Assembly: GCA_963756815.1 (NCBI GenBank)
Contig: CAVWPR010000005.1
Span: forward strand, 248,001 to 312,000
Source of the DNA: JAENVU01 sp963756815
Lineage (GTDB): Bacteria > Actinomycetota > Acidimicrobiia > IMCC26256 > JAENVU01
Length of the DNA stretch: 64,000 nt
Direction of reading: 5' to 3'
Shown here: one piece after another, positions 43,894 to 52,493 of the stretch
Layout: the number at the start of each line of letters is the position of its first letter
Numbering within the stretch: the first letter of the stretch is position 1
The notes under the pieces: generated by a model
Databases searched by the model: none
What the model was told of the DNA's origin: nothing
The model's input: the letters and a program-made list of their open reading frames with translations, nothing else
Translations under genes and position numbers: made by a program

Positions 43894-44073
43894 TCAGGGC
43901 TTGGACTCGTCGTCCTTGGCCGGCTCGTCCTTGTGGCCCTCGTCGAGACCCGTCTTGAACTCCTTCTGGGCCTGGCCGAGGGAGCGAGCGAGCTTCGGGA
44001 TCTTCGCGCCACCGAAGAGCACGACGACGACGGCGAGGACGATGAGCAGCTCTGGAGCTCCGAGTCCGAACAT
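43894..44073 (-). CDS. tatA: TatA, twin-arginine translocase subunit
   Basis: 59 residues with the classic layout: short N-terminus FGLGAPELL, membrane helix LLIVLAVVVVLFG, hinge GGAKIPKLARSLGQAQKEFK (amphipathic helix with the conserved FG/GAKxxP pattern) and an acidic tail. Forms the Tat export pore with TatC, which is not in the window. ATG 44073 lies just downstream of the LLM gene on the same strand. Confidence 0.9.
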   Translation of the reverse strand: MFGLGAPELLIVLAVVVVLFGGAKIPKLARSLGQAQKEFKTGLDEGHKDEPAKDDESKP

Positions 44074-44110
44074 GCGGCGGGTGACCTCCCGATCGTGAGC
44101 GCCTCCGAGC

Positions 44111-45130
44111 CTACTTGGCGACCGTCGTCCGCTCGGTCGCTCCGAGGGCGTGGGCGAGCAGGTCGACGTCGTCCCGGGAACCGAGGTGAAACGGGATGGC
44201 ACCCGCCCCGACGATGAGGGTCTCGACTCCGAGCTCGCCCCAGGCGGCGGCCTGCTCCCTGATCTGCTCGGGGGTGCCCACCAGCCGGCCCTGGCGCCAC
44301 TGCTCCAGGGTGACGCGGTCCAGCACGCCTGCGGGCGTCCGGGTACGCAGGCGCTCGAATCGGCGCTCGAGGTCGGCCTCGTCCTCGCCGCACAGCGCGT
44401 AGAGACCGAGTGAGCACCAGACCGTCGCGGGATCACGCCCGATCCGCTCGCACTCGCGCAGCAGGACCTCGCGGCGGGCGGCGTACTCCTCGGGGGTCCA
44501 CACCCAGCAGGTGTTCCAGCCGTCGGCCCGCTCGACGATCATCCGGAGCAACCGGTCGCCCTTGCCGCCGATGAACACCGGTGGCCGCGGGCGTTGGACC
44601 GCGGCCGGGAAGTTGCGCGCTCCGTCGGCCCGATGGAACCGGCCGTCGTAGACGACCGGGCCACCGTCCTCCCCCAACATGGCGGTCAGGATGTCGACGG
44701 CCTCGCGCATGCGCGCGAGGCGGACGCCGGGAGGTGGGAACTCCATCCCGATCGCGGCGTACTCGGGCTCGTACCACCCGGCGCCCACACCGACGTCGAT
44801 GCGCCCGCCGGAGATGCGGTCGAGGGTGGCCAGGGCCTTGGCGAGCACGGACGCCGGCCGCAGCGCCTCGCAGAACACCAGGGTGCCGAGCCGGATGTGG
44901 TGGAGCTCGCGTGCGAGGGCGGCCAGCGTGACGATCGGCTCGAACGCCGCCTCCGGGCGGTCGCTGCCGCCGTACTTGGCGATGTCCAGGAACAGGTGGT
45001 CCGAGAGCCAGACCGAGTCGAAGCCGAGCCGCTCGGCGTCACGCGCCGTGTCACGGACGGTCGACCACGCGAGTGGCCGTTCGTCGACCACGGAGTAGTC
45101 GTATTGAGGCAGCGCCAGCCCGAACCGCAC
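44111..45130 (-). CDS. LLM-class (probably F420-dependent) oxidoreductase
   Basis: 339-residue TIM-barrel protein of the luciferase-like monooxygenase family: FGLALPQYDYS, GFDSVWLSDHLFLD, TLVFCEALRPASVLAKALATLDRISGGR, VGVGAGWYEPEYAAIGMEFPP and PVFIGGKGDRLLRMIVERADGWN. The GWYEPEY and SGGR signatures are common to F420-dependent members in actinobacteria; the substrate is unknown and FMN cannot be excluded. GTG 45130 is 8 nt from TAGAGT (45143-45138), a leaderless arrangement. It is divergent from the formiminotransferase-like gene. Confidence 0.85.
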   Translation of the reverse strand: MRFGLALPQYDYSVVDERPLAWSTVRDTARDAERLGFDSVWLSDHLFLDIAKYGGSDRPEAAFEPIVTLAALARELHHIRLGTLVFCEALRPASVLAKALATLDRISGGRIDVGVGAGWYEPEYAAIGMEFPPPGVRLARMREAVDILTAMLGEDGGPVVYDGRFHRADGARNFPAAVQRPRPPVFIGGKGDRLLRMIVERADGWNTCWVWTPEEYAARREVLLRECERIGRDPATVWCSLGLYALCGEDEADLERRFERLRTRTPAGVLDRVTLEQWRQGRLVGTPEQIREQAAAWGELGVETLIVGAGAIPFHLGSRDDVDLLAHALGATERTTVAK

Positions 45131-45227
45131 CGTCCAGACTCTACGGGTGGCGGCGGCACGGCGCCCCGACCATCGGCGTGACCGCTCCGGCGCGTCCACG
45201 CGGGACCGTCACTCCTAGGGTGCGGCG

Positions 45228-46076
45228 ATGCTCGAAGCGGTCGTGAACGTGTCCGAGGGCAGGGACCGACGCCGTATCGAGGCGATCGGCGCGGCGGCGG
45301 GTCGGGCCCTCGTCGACGTCCACTCCGACCCCGACCATCATCGGAGCGTGTTCACCATCGCCGCGCCCGAATCGGCGATCACGGAGGCCGCGGTGCGTCG
45401 ACTCGTCGACGTCGCGCTCGAGGACCTCGACCTCCGGGACCACGCCGGTGTGCATCCCCGCCTCGGTGTGGTCGACGTGGTGCCGTTCGTGGCCCTCCCG
45501 CCGACGCCCGCCGACGTGGCCGTCGCCGCCGCTCACGCCTTCGGGGCGTGGCTGGCCCGGGTGCACCACGTGCCGGTGTTCTTCTACGCCGACGCCGCCC
45601 CCGACACGCGTGCGTTGCCCACGGTCCGGCGCGATGCGTTCAGCGACGCGCTGGCTCCCGATCTCGGCCCGCCGGCGCCCGACCCCCACCTCGGCGCGAC
45701 CGCGGTCGGCGCCCGACCGCCACTCGTCGCGGTCAATGTCGAGCTGGCGACCGACGATCTCGCGATCGCCCGGCGCGTCGCCCGCGAGACGCGTGAACGC
45801 GACGGCGGCCTGCTCGGCGTGCGCGCGCTCGGCCTGCCGCTCGAATCACGCGGGACCGTGCAGGTGAGCATGAACCTCGTCGACCTGGACGCGACCGGCG
45901 TGGAGCGCGCGTGCACCGAGGTCCGCGATCGAGCGCGAGTGTGGGAGGTCGGGGTGACACGTATCGAGCTCGTGGGACTGCTCCCGGCCGCGGAGCTGGC
46001 GCGTTGCTCCGCCGCGTTCCGTGCCTGGTCGGGACTCGACGAACGCGTCACCATCGAGGCACGCGCGCGGGCCTGA
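45228..46076 (+). CDS. ftcD: Glutamate formiminotransferase-like protein
   Basis: 282 residues matching the formiminotransferase domain of FtcD: VVNVSEGRDRRRIEAI, VDVHSDPDHHRSVFTIA, HAGVHPRLGVVDVVPFVAL, VPVFFYADAA, GATAVGARPPLVAVNVELAT and VQVSMNLVDLDATGV. The formimino group would pass from formiminoglutamate to tetrahydrofolate in histidine breakdown, but no hut gene is nearby, so the physiological substrate is open. The cyclodeaminase domain is absent. TAGGGT (45216-45221) is 7 nt before ATG 45228. Confidence 0.85.
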   Translation: MLEAVVNVSEGRDRRRIEAIGAAAGRALVDVHSDPDHHRSVFTIAAPESAITEAAVRRLVDVALEDLDLRDHAGVHPRLGVVDVVPFVALPPTPADVAVAAAHAFGAWLARVHHVPVFFYADAAPDTRALPTVRRDAFSDALAPDLGPPAPDPHLGATAVGARPPLVAVNVELATDDLAIARRVARETRERDGGLLGVRALGLPLESRGTVQVSMNLVDLDATGVERACTEVRDRARVWEVGVTRIELVGLLPAAELARCSAAFRAWSGLDERVTIEARARA

Positions 46077-46091
46077 GCCCGGACGGGACGC

Positions 46092-46400
46092 TCAGGCGCT
46101 GGCGACGGCCGCGGACTCCGCCGCGGCCCGACGCGCCAGGGCACGCTGACGCCGGAGCCGACGCCGCTCGCGCTCGCTGAGGCCGCCCCAGATCCCGAAC
46201 TTCTCGCCGTTCACCAGCGCGTACTCCAGGCAGTCGGCCCGGACCTCGCAGTTCGAGCAGACCGACTTGGCCTCACGCGTGGATGCACCGCGCTCCGGGA
46301 AGAACAGGTCCGGGTCGACGCCCAGGCAGTTCGCCTGCTCCTGCCAGCGCTTGTCCCCCGACTGCGTGGAGTGCACGTGGGCAACGATCATTTCCCTCAC
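46092..46400 (-). CDS. WhiB-family [4Fe-4S] regulator, copy 2
   Basis: 102 residues from GTG 46400 (GAGGGG eight bases upstream), or 99 from ATG 46391. Cluster cysteines QANCLGV and VCSNCEVRADCLEYAL, then GIWGGLSERERRRLRRQRALARR, the Wbl turn and Arg-rich tail. It resembles the WhiB2/WhmD-type more than copy 1 in spacing (DPDLFFPERG), a group tied to division and septation; that assignment is tentative. Convergent with the formiminotransferase gene. Confidence 0.88.
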   Translation of the reverse strand: MREMIVAHVHSTQSGDKRWQEQANCLGVDPDLFFPERGASTREAKSVCSNCEVRADCLEYALVNGEKFGIWGGLSERERRRLRRQRALARRAAAESAAVASA

Positions 46401-46572
46401 CGGCGATCCCCTCTCGTTTCGACGCCGATGGCACGCAAATGACGCCCCTGGAACTACAACGGTGTCACTTTGCCAGCGGGCGGCGCCCGATGCAAGTGGA
46501 AGATCCCTCTTTGCGGGGGAATTTCGCGCTCCGCGACCTCGCACCGGATCGCGCCGATCGGACGCGCGGGGC

Positions 46573-46959
46573 TCAGGAGACCTGGGCGGCGGCGCGCGCG
46601 ATCACGTCGCGGATGATGAGCACCAGGTCGTCGGGCTCGAACGGCTTCGTCACGTACTCGTCCGCTCCGAGCTCCTGCGCGCGCGCCCGCTCGCTGTCCC
46701 CCGACTTCGCGGAGCACACCACCACCGACGGACGCGTGGCGCGTCCGCCGAGCTCGGCCAGCACGAACCATCCGTCGAGCACCGGCATCATGATGTCGAG
46801 CACGACCAGGTCGGGATGCTCCTCGTCGACGCGTCGGAGCGCGGTCTCACCGTCGGCGGCGAGGATCGGGTCGAAGCCCTCCGACTCGAGGATCATCCGG
46901 AGGGTGAGCAGCACGTCCGGCTCGTCGTCGACGATGAGCACCTTCGGACGCTCAGACAT
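46573..46959 (-). CDS. Single-domain response regulator
   Basis: 128 residues, receiver only: VLIVDDEPDVLL, phospho-Asp in LVVLDIMMPVLDG, Thr/Ser position VVCSAKSG and Lys in YVTKPFEPDD. No output domain, so it works as a phosphorelay or protein-interaction module. It overlaps the end of the upstream histidine kinase by 8 bp and is surely its cognate regulator. Confidence 0.88.
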   Translation of the reverse strand: MSERPKVLIVDDEPDVLLTLRMILESEGFDPILAADGETALRRVDEEHPDLVVLDIMMPVLDGWFVLAELGGRATRPSVVVCSAKSGDSERARAQELGADEYVTKPFEPDDLVLIIRDVIARAAAQVS

Positions 46960-48493
46960 GCACCACCTCCCGACGTTGCTCTGCGACCGGGTTCGCACGG
47001 AGCGAGACACGGAACGCCGCACCGCCACCGGGCGCGTCCTCGACCCACACGGTGCCACCGCACGACTCGACGAGGCCCCGCACGATCGACAGTCCGAGTC
47101 CCATGCCGGGCTTCGTCCCGTTGGGGTCGACGCGGTAGAAGCGCTCGAAGATCCGTTCGCGCTCCTCCGGCGGGATACCGGGACCGCGATCGATCACCGA
47201 CAGCACGACCTGGTCGTCCGCGACCTGCACCGCCACACGGATCGGCGTCGAGCCGTACTTGTGCGCGTTCTCGATCAGGTTGGTGAGCACGCGCCGCAGC
47301 GCCTCGGGCTCGGCGCGCACCATGCAGTGCTCGGGCAGCTCGAGCTCCACCGAGCGGCCCGCGACGTGCGAGTCCAGCGCGGTCAGGCGGATCAGCGCGC
47401 AGAGGTCGATCGGCTGGATCGTCGGTCGGTTGGCGTTCTCCTGCATCCGCGCCGCGACGAGCATCTCCTCGACCATCGCCTGGAGACGACCGGACTGTCG
47501 GTCGACCACGTCGAGGAGCTCCTCGCGTTGTGCGGGGTCGTCGGTGCGCCGCGATGCGGCGACGGCGCCCCGGATCGACGTGATCGGCGTGCGGAGCTCG
47601 TGGCTCACGGACGCGACGAACTGCGACTTCATGCGGTCGGACTCGAGGAGCTTGGCGACGTTGGCGCGCTCGGCCTCGTACAGACCCGCCTTGGCGATCG
47701 CGGCGGCGACCGGCTCGGCGAAGAGGCTCAGGATGTCGAGGTCCTCGTCCTCGAACCCGCCGCCGTCGGGTGCCAACACTGTGAGCACGCCGAGCAGCTG
47801 GCCGCGGTTCACGAGGGGCACGCACATCGCGCCGCCGACCGCGAATCCCGGCAGAGTCGCGCACGACTCGGCCGTCGCCACGGACTGCGGCACGCGCAGC
47901 GCCTCGCGCGTCTGCGCGACGCGACCGGGAATGGCCTCACCGAGCCGGATGCGTGCGTCCTGGTCGACGCCCTCCCCGCGCACCGCGACGACGCGCAGCA
48001 CGCGCTGGTCCTCGAGCAGCATCACGCAGCCCCCGACCGCGCCGAGGAGCTCGAGCGCGTTCGCGAGGATGGCGTCGAGCACCTCGTCGAGATCGAGGAC
48101 CGAGTTCAGCGCCTTCCCCGCGTTGAAGAGCGCCGTGTTCATCTGCAGGCGCTTCGCCATGGTGTTGCTGAGGAGGCGCTCGTCGACGAGGAGGCGCGAC
48201 AACCGGTGGAGGTGCACCTCCTTCTCGATCGCGTAGACGCCGAAGCCGACCGCGAGGATGGCGACGCCGCCCGCGAGGATCAGCGGCTGACCGGTGATCC
48301 ACGACACGTTGCCGGTCGCGCCCGACACCGCGAGCGCGCTCAGGCCCGTGGCGACGATCACCACGATCATGAGCGACCACAGCTGCAACCGGCGCCGCTC
48401 GACCATCTCGATCGAGGGCGCGTGGTCGTGCAGTCCCGCGACACGGGCCTCGTGGCGGATCCGCTGACTGATCTCGACGGGGAGCTGGTCCAT
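46952..48493 (-). CDS. GAF-domain sensor histidine kinase
   Basis: 513 residues from ATG 48493 (GAGAGG just upstream); an ATG at 48523 adds ten residues without a ribosome-binding site. Two membrane helices (LWSLMIVVIVATGLSALAV; LILAGGVAILAVGFGVYAI), a short coiled segment, a GAF domain (ALELLGAVGGCVMLLEDQRV to GQLLGVLTVLAPDGGGF), HisKA FVASVSHELRTPITSI, N box NLIENAHKYG, G1 DRGPGIPPEER and G2 GMGLGLSIV. The GAF could bind a small ligand or respond to redox; ligand unknown. Partner: the receiver gene that overlaps it. Confidence 0.88.
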   Translation of the reverse strand: MDQLPVEISQRIRHEARVAGLHDHAPSIEMVERRRLQLWSLMIVVIVATGLSALAVSGATGNVSWITGQPLILAGGVAILAVGFGVYAIEKEVHLHRLSRLLVDERLLSNTMAKRLQMNTALFNAGKALNSVLDLDEVLDAILANALELLGAVGGCVMLLEDQRVLRVVAVRGEGVDQDARIRLGEAIPGRVAQTREALRVPQSVATAESCATLPGFAVGGAMCVPLVNRGQLLGVLTVLAPDGGGFEDEDLDILSLFAEPVAAAIAKAGLYEAERANVAKLLESDRMKSQFVASVSHELRTPITSIRGAVAASRRTDDPAQREELLDVVDRQSGRLQAMVEEMLVAARMQENANRPTIQPIDLCALIRLTALDSHVAGRSVELELPEHCMVRAEPEALRRVLTNLIENAHKYGSTPIRVAVQVADDQVVLSVIDRGPGIPPEERERIFERFYRVDPNGTKPGMGLGLSIVRGLVESCGGTVWVEDAPGGGAAFRVSLRANPVAEQRREVVHV

Positions 48494-48595
48494 GACGCCT
48501 CTCGGTACGAACGCCTGCGTCATCGACGCCCCGACGGGGTCGCTTGAGGCCCAGAACGCCCGGTTCGCCGGGCCTGTCCGGGCCCTCCCCAGGGG

Positions 48596-49186
48596 TCAGG
48601 TCAGCGCCGCGTACGGCGGCGCGGGGTCGTACTCCATGAGGTACTGCGTCCGGCGGGCGTGCTCCACCGACGTCAGCTGCCCGAGCAGCCACAGCGCCAT
48701 GTCGATGCCGGCGCTCACACCCGCGGCGGTGACGACGTTGCCGTGGCACACGTAGCGGGTGTTCTCGAGCACCTCGAGGTGAGGCGCGGTCTCCCTCAGC
48801 TCCGGGATCGAGGCCCAGTGGGTGGTGACCCGGGCGTCGGGGAGCAGTCCGGCGGCCTCCAGCACGAACGCTCCCGTGCACACGCTCGTGACCCACGTGC
48901 AGCCCGGCGCGGTCGACCGCAGCCAGTCGAGCATCGCCGGGTTCTTCGCTTCGACCTTGCGGCCGCGCCCGCCCGGCACGAGCACGACGTCGAGCGCGGG
49001 CGCGTCGGCGAAGGTGTGGTCGGCGAGGACCCGCATCCCCTTGGCGCAGGTGATCGGCCGCTCGTGCTCCGCGATCGTCACCACGGTGTCGCCCTCCTGG
49101 CGACCCATCGTGAACACCTCCCACGGCCCGGCGAAGTCGAGCTCCTCCGCACCGTCGAACAGCACGATGCCGGTGGCGGTTGCCAT
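48596..49186 (-). CDS. DJ-1/PfpI-family protein
   Basis: 196 residues of the DJ-1/PfpI glutamine-amidotransferase-like fold: IVLFDGAEELDFAGPWEVF, VVLVPGGRGRK and the nucleophile elbow WVTSVCTGAFVLEAAGLL, with TTHWAS downstream. This pattern is near that of isonitrile hydratases and of the sensor domain of GlxA-type regulators. The neighbouring gene is exactly such a regulator with the same domain. The reaction is not assignable. Confidence 0.82.
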   Translation of the reverse strand: MATATGIVLFDGAEELDFAGPWEVFTMGRQEGDTVVTIAEHERPITCAKGMRVLADHTFADAPALDVVLVPGGRGRKVEAKNPAMLDWLRSTAPGCTWVTSVCTGAFVLEAAGLLPDARVTTHWASIPELRETAPHLEVLENTRYVCHGNVVTAAGVSAGIDMALWLLGQLTSVEHARRTQYLMEYDPAPPYAALT

Positions 49187-49211
49187 CGCAGTCCTCCTCG
49201 TGAAATGTCGG

Positions 49212-50261
49212 TCAGGTCGTGACGGCAGCCACGTCGCGTCGTCGCACCGCTCCGGAGCGTCCCGTCGCGCGGGCGCGAGGCCCCGACCGAGCGGAGGAGC
49301 CATCGAACCGGAAGCGGCGGCGGTAGTCGGTCGGTGCGACGTGCAGCGCCCGGAGGAACGCCCGGCGCATCGTCTCGGCCGTGCCGAAGCCGCACGCGTC
49401 GGCGATCGCGTCGACGCCGTCGTCCGACTCCTCGAGCCGGCGCCGGGCCGCTTCGACGCGCGCCTCCTCGACGTGCCGTGCGGGGGTCGCGCCCGTTGCC
49501 GCGCGGAAGACCCGCGCGAAATGGCGAGGGCTCATGGCCGCGCGACGAGCGAGTGCGGGCACCGACAGGTCCTCGTCGAGGTGATCCGCGATCCACGCCT
49601 GCACCTCGGTGACGTCGTCGCGGTCCGCGACCTGCGTGGCGAGCGCGGCGCTGAACTGCGCCTGGCCGCCCGGGCGCTTGAGGAAGACGACGAGCTGGCG
49701 CGCCACCCCCATCGCGACCGCGTGGCCGTGGTCCTCCTCCACCAGCGCGAGCGACAGGTCGATGCCGGCCGTCACTCCCGCCGACGTCGAGACGTTGCCG
49801 TCGCGCACGAAGATGGGATCGCGCTCGACCGTGACCGCCGGATACATCCGGGCCAGGCGGTCGCAGGCGCTCCAGTGGGTGGTCGCGCGCCGACCGTCGA
49901 GCAGCCCGGCGGCGGCGAGCACGAACGCACCCGAGCACACCGACGCGACCCGACGCGACGCGGCGGCGAGGCGGCGGACCTCGGCCAGGATCCCGGGATC
50001 GGCGATCAACGCACCGATGCCGGTCTCGTCGCCCCCGGCGACGACGAACGTGTCGACCGGGCCGTGCACGGCCGCGAGCGCGGCGTCGGCCACGAGTCCG
50101 AGGCCGCTCGTCGAGCGGACGACGCCCGCCTCCGGTGCGACGATCTCCGTGGTGTACCGCTGGGCCCCGCTGGTCCGCTCGGTGGCCATGAACACCTCGA
50201 GCGGCCCGGCGACGTCGAGGCTCTGGGTTCCCGGGAACGTGAGGATGACGACACGGCGCAT
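49212..50261 (-). CDS. GlxA-family transcriptional regulator (DJ-1-like sensor + AraC HTH)
   Basis: 349 residues: an N-terminal DJ-1/PfpI-like domain (VVILTFPGTQSLDVAGPLEVF; VASVCSGAFVLAAAGLLDGR; TTHWSACDRLA) and a C-terminal AraC-type double helix-turn-helix (LSVPALARRAAMSPRHFARVFRAATG; DAIADACGFGTAETMRRAFLRAL). It is followed 25 bp later by a stand-alone DJ-1-like gene on the same strand, so the pair may be an autoregulated unit. Ligand unknown. Confidence 0.87.
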   Translation of the reverse strand: MRRVVILTFPGTQSLDVAGPLEVFMATERTSGAQRYTTEIVAPEAGVVRSTSGLGLVADAALAAVHGPVDTFVVAGGDETGIGALIADPGILAEVRRLAAASRRVASVCSGAFVLAAAGLLDGRRATTHWSACDRLARMYPAVTVERDPIFVRDGNVSTSAGVTAGIDLSLALVEEDHGHAVAMGVARQLVVFLKRPGGQAQFSAALATQVADRDDVTEVQAWIADHLDEDLSVPALARRAAMSPRHFARVFRAATGATPARHVEEARVEAARRRLEESDDGVDAIADACGFGTAETMRRAFLRALHVAPTDYRRRFRFDGSSARSGPRARATGRSGAVRRRDVAAVTT

Positions 50262-50345
50262 GCGTCCATCCTCCGGGATCCCGGCTCGTGTCCGCAATGC
50301 CCAGTACCCCACTGATCCAGACAACGCTCCGGTCGCTCCGCTCGT

Positions 50346-50376
50346 GCTCCGGCTCCGGAGACGAACGAGCCGGAGC
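50346..50376. terminator. Perfect 10-bp inverted repeat downstream of the VWA gene
   Basis: GCTCCGGCTC (50346-50355) and GAGCCGGAGC (50367-50376) flank an 11-base loop, about 77 nt past the stop of the minus-strand VWA gene and before the GlxA gene. There is no T-run. The surrounding 190 bp are rich in GGAGCG/CGCTCC words and have no coding potential. Confidence 0.35.
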
Positions 50377-50452
50377 GAGGGACGAGCGGAGGCGAGCAGT
50401 CGCGGAGCGTCCCGGACCGCTCCCGGCTCGGGACATCCGAGCGGAGCGACGA

Positions 50453-52474
50453 TCAGGACGCGCGGCGGTGGGCCTGGCGGTGCTCGAGGAAGTCGACGAG
50501 GACGTAGTCGCCGAGGGTCTCGGGCGAGACGAAGAAGGCGCGGCCGCGGTTCATCTCCATCATGCGGCGCACGAAGTCCTGGAGGTACGGCGACTCGTCG
50601 AGCATGAAGGTGTTGATCCGGATGCCGGCCTTGGTGCACCGCTGCACCTCTTTGAGCGTCTGCTCGATGGTCGTGTAGCTCGGCGGGTACTGGAAGACCG
50701 CCTCGCCGCGTTCGATGTGGGCGGTCGGCTCGCCGTCGGTGACCATGATGATCTGCTTGGTGCCGGACTGACGCTCGAGCTGTTGGCGGGCGAGCAGCAG
50801 CGCGTGCTGCATGTTGGTGCCCCACTCGAAGTCCCAGCCCATCTCCGGGAGCAGCTGCGGCTTCACCTCGCGGGCGACGCGTCCGAACGAGACCAGCCCG
50901 AAGTAGTCGCGCGGGAACTGCGTGGTGATGAGCGCGTGCAGCGCCATCGCGACCTTCTTCGCGGGAAGGAAGTTGTCGCGCATCGGCATCGACATCGACA
51001 CGTCGAGCATCAGCACCGTGGCCGAGCGCGTGGTCACCTCGGTGCGCTCGACCTCGAAGTCGTCGGGCGTGAGCCGCACCGGCGTGCCCGAGCCCTGACG
51101 CGTGATCGCGTTGCGCACGGTCTGCTCGACGTTCAGGTGGAACGGATCGCCGAACTCGTACGGCTTGTGCTCGTAGGTGCGCTCGTGGCCCGCGCCGGAA
51201 CGCTCGATCTCGTGGCGGCCGGGACGGTCGCGCAGCATCTTCCGGAACAGGTCGCCGAGCGCCTTCTGGCCCAGCGCCCGCACGCCCTTCGGCGTGAGCT
51301 CGTAGCGTCCGTCGCGCTGGTCGATGAGCCCGGCGTCCTTGAGCATCTGCGCGAGCTCCTTGAGCCGGTCGAGCGACCGCGCCGCGTCGTCGCCGAGGAG
51401 ATCGCGCGCCTGGTCGATGTCGACCTCGGCGAGCTGGCCGGGTTGGGTGACGTTCTGGAGCATCTGCTCCAGGCCGTCGAGCTCGCCGATCGTCTGGAGC
51501 ACGCTCGACATCTGCCCCATGGACATCGGCTGGTCGCCGTTGAAGTCGAGCTGCTGGCCCCAGTTCATGTTGGGGAACGCCTGCTGGAGGTTGCGCGACA
51601 GCTCGTCCATCTGCCAGCGGAAGTCCATGTCCTCGAGCAGCGACTCGGAGAGCTGCTGGAGCTGCGCCCGCTGCTCCGGTGTCATCGAGTTCAGGAGCTG
51701 CTGCATGGCGGCCATCGACTGCGCCATCTGCTCGAGCAGCTCGTCGAGGGTCTCGGGGTTGCCCGGGAAGAAGTCGCCGTACCGGTCCATGAAGCCCTCG
51801 AAGTCGGGCTCCTCTCCGCGCTCGCGCTGCTCGAGCATCTGGTTGAGCTCGGCGAGCATGTCCTTCATCCGTGCCATCTGCTCGGGCGTGATGTTCTGCA
51901 TGCCCTCCGACATCTGGTTGAAGTAGCTCTGCATCAGCTGATCGCGCAGCTGGTCCATGAGCTCCTCGAACCGCGCCCGCGCCGCGTCGTCCATGAAGTC
52001 GTAGCTCTGGAGGGACGCCACCTTGCCCGCGAGGTCGTCGGGCAGCAGCTCGAGCTCGAGCCCGCGCTCGGCGGCGAGGTTCTCGACGATCTCCTGCCGG
52101 CGTTGGTCGCCCGACTGGCGGGCCTCCTCGATGCGTCGGTCGATCCCGGCCCGCTCCTGGTCGACGACCTCGGCGAGCTGCTCGGCGATCTCGTCGTAGA
52201 TGCCGCCGAGGTCGCGGTTCTCGAGCTCCTCCTGCCGCCGCTGGCGGAGCCGCTCCATCATCTCCCGCATACCCATGAGCTGCTCGCCGTTGCGGTCGCG
52301 GAAGCCCTGCTGGAGCATCCGGCGCAGCGCGGCGTTGAGGTCGCCGTGGTACATGAGCTCGTCGGCCATCTCGTCGAGCAGCGCGTCGGCGTCGAGGTCG
52401 AAGCCGACCTGGGACCCGTCCCACGCCGAGTACCGGAAGGCGGGTCCGGAGCGGCGGGAGCGGCGACTGCGCAT
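50453..52474 (-). CDS. VWA-domain protein, Mg-chelatase-like (MoxR partner)
   Basis: 673 residues. A long helical Gln/Met/Glu-rich N-terminal region (residues about 20-400, for example EMMERLRQRRQEELENRD; QQLLNSMTPEQRAQLQQLSE) is followed by a C-terminal von Willebrand A domain. The MIDAS motif is MLDVSMSMPMRDN (DxSxS), with the Thr in GWDFEWGTNMQHALL and Asp in IIMVTDGEPTAH. Such proteins pair with MoxR/ChlI AAA+ ATPases to remodel or insert cofactors in target proteins; a matching ATPase is 3.4 kb away on the same strand. The target is unknown. Confidence 0.82.
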   Translation of the reverse strand: MRSRRSRRSGPAFRYSAWDGSQVGFDLDADALLDEMADELMYHGDLNAALRRMLQQGFRDRNGEQLMGMREMMERLRQRRQEELENRDLGGIYDEIAEQLAEVVDQERAGIDRRIEEARQSGDQRRQEIVENLAAERGLELELLPDDLAGKVASLQSYDFMDDAARARFEELMDQLRDQLMQSYFNQMSEGMQNITPEQMARMKDMLAELNQMLEQRERGEEPDFEGFMDRYGDFFPGNPETLDELLEQMAQSMAAMQQLLNSMTPEQRAQLQQLSESLLEDMDFRWQMDELSRNLQQAFPNMNWGQQLDFNGDQPMSMGQMSSVLQTIGELDGLEQMLQNVTQPGQLAEVDIDQARDLLGDDAARSLDRLKELAQMLKDAGLIDQRDGRYELTPKGVRALGQKALGDLFRKMLRDRPGRHEIERSGAGHERTYEHKPYEFGDPFHLNVEQTVRNAITRQGSGTPVRLTPDDFEVERTEVTTRSATVLMLDVSMSMPMRDNFLPAKKVAMALHALITTQFPRDYFGLVSFGRVAREVKPQLLPEMGWDFEWGTNMQHALLLARQQLERQSGTKQIIMVTDGEPTAHIERGEAVFQYPPSYTTIEQTLKEVQRCTKAGIRINTFMLDESPYLQDFVRRMMEMNRGRAFFVSPETLGDYVLVDFLEHRQAHRRAS

Positions 52475-52493
52475 GCCGTCGAGGGTACCGCCG

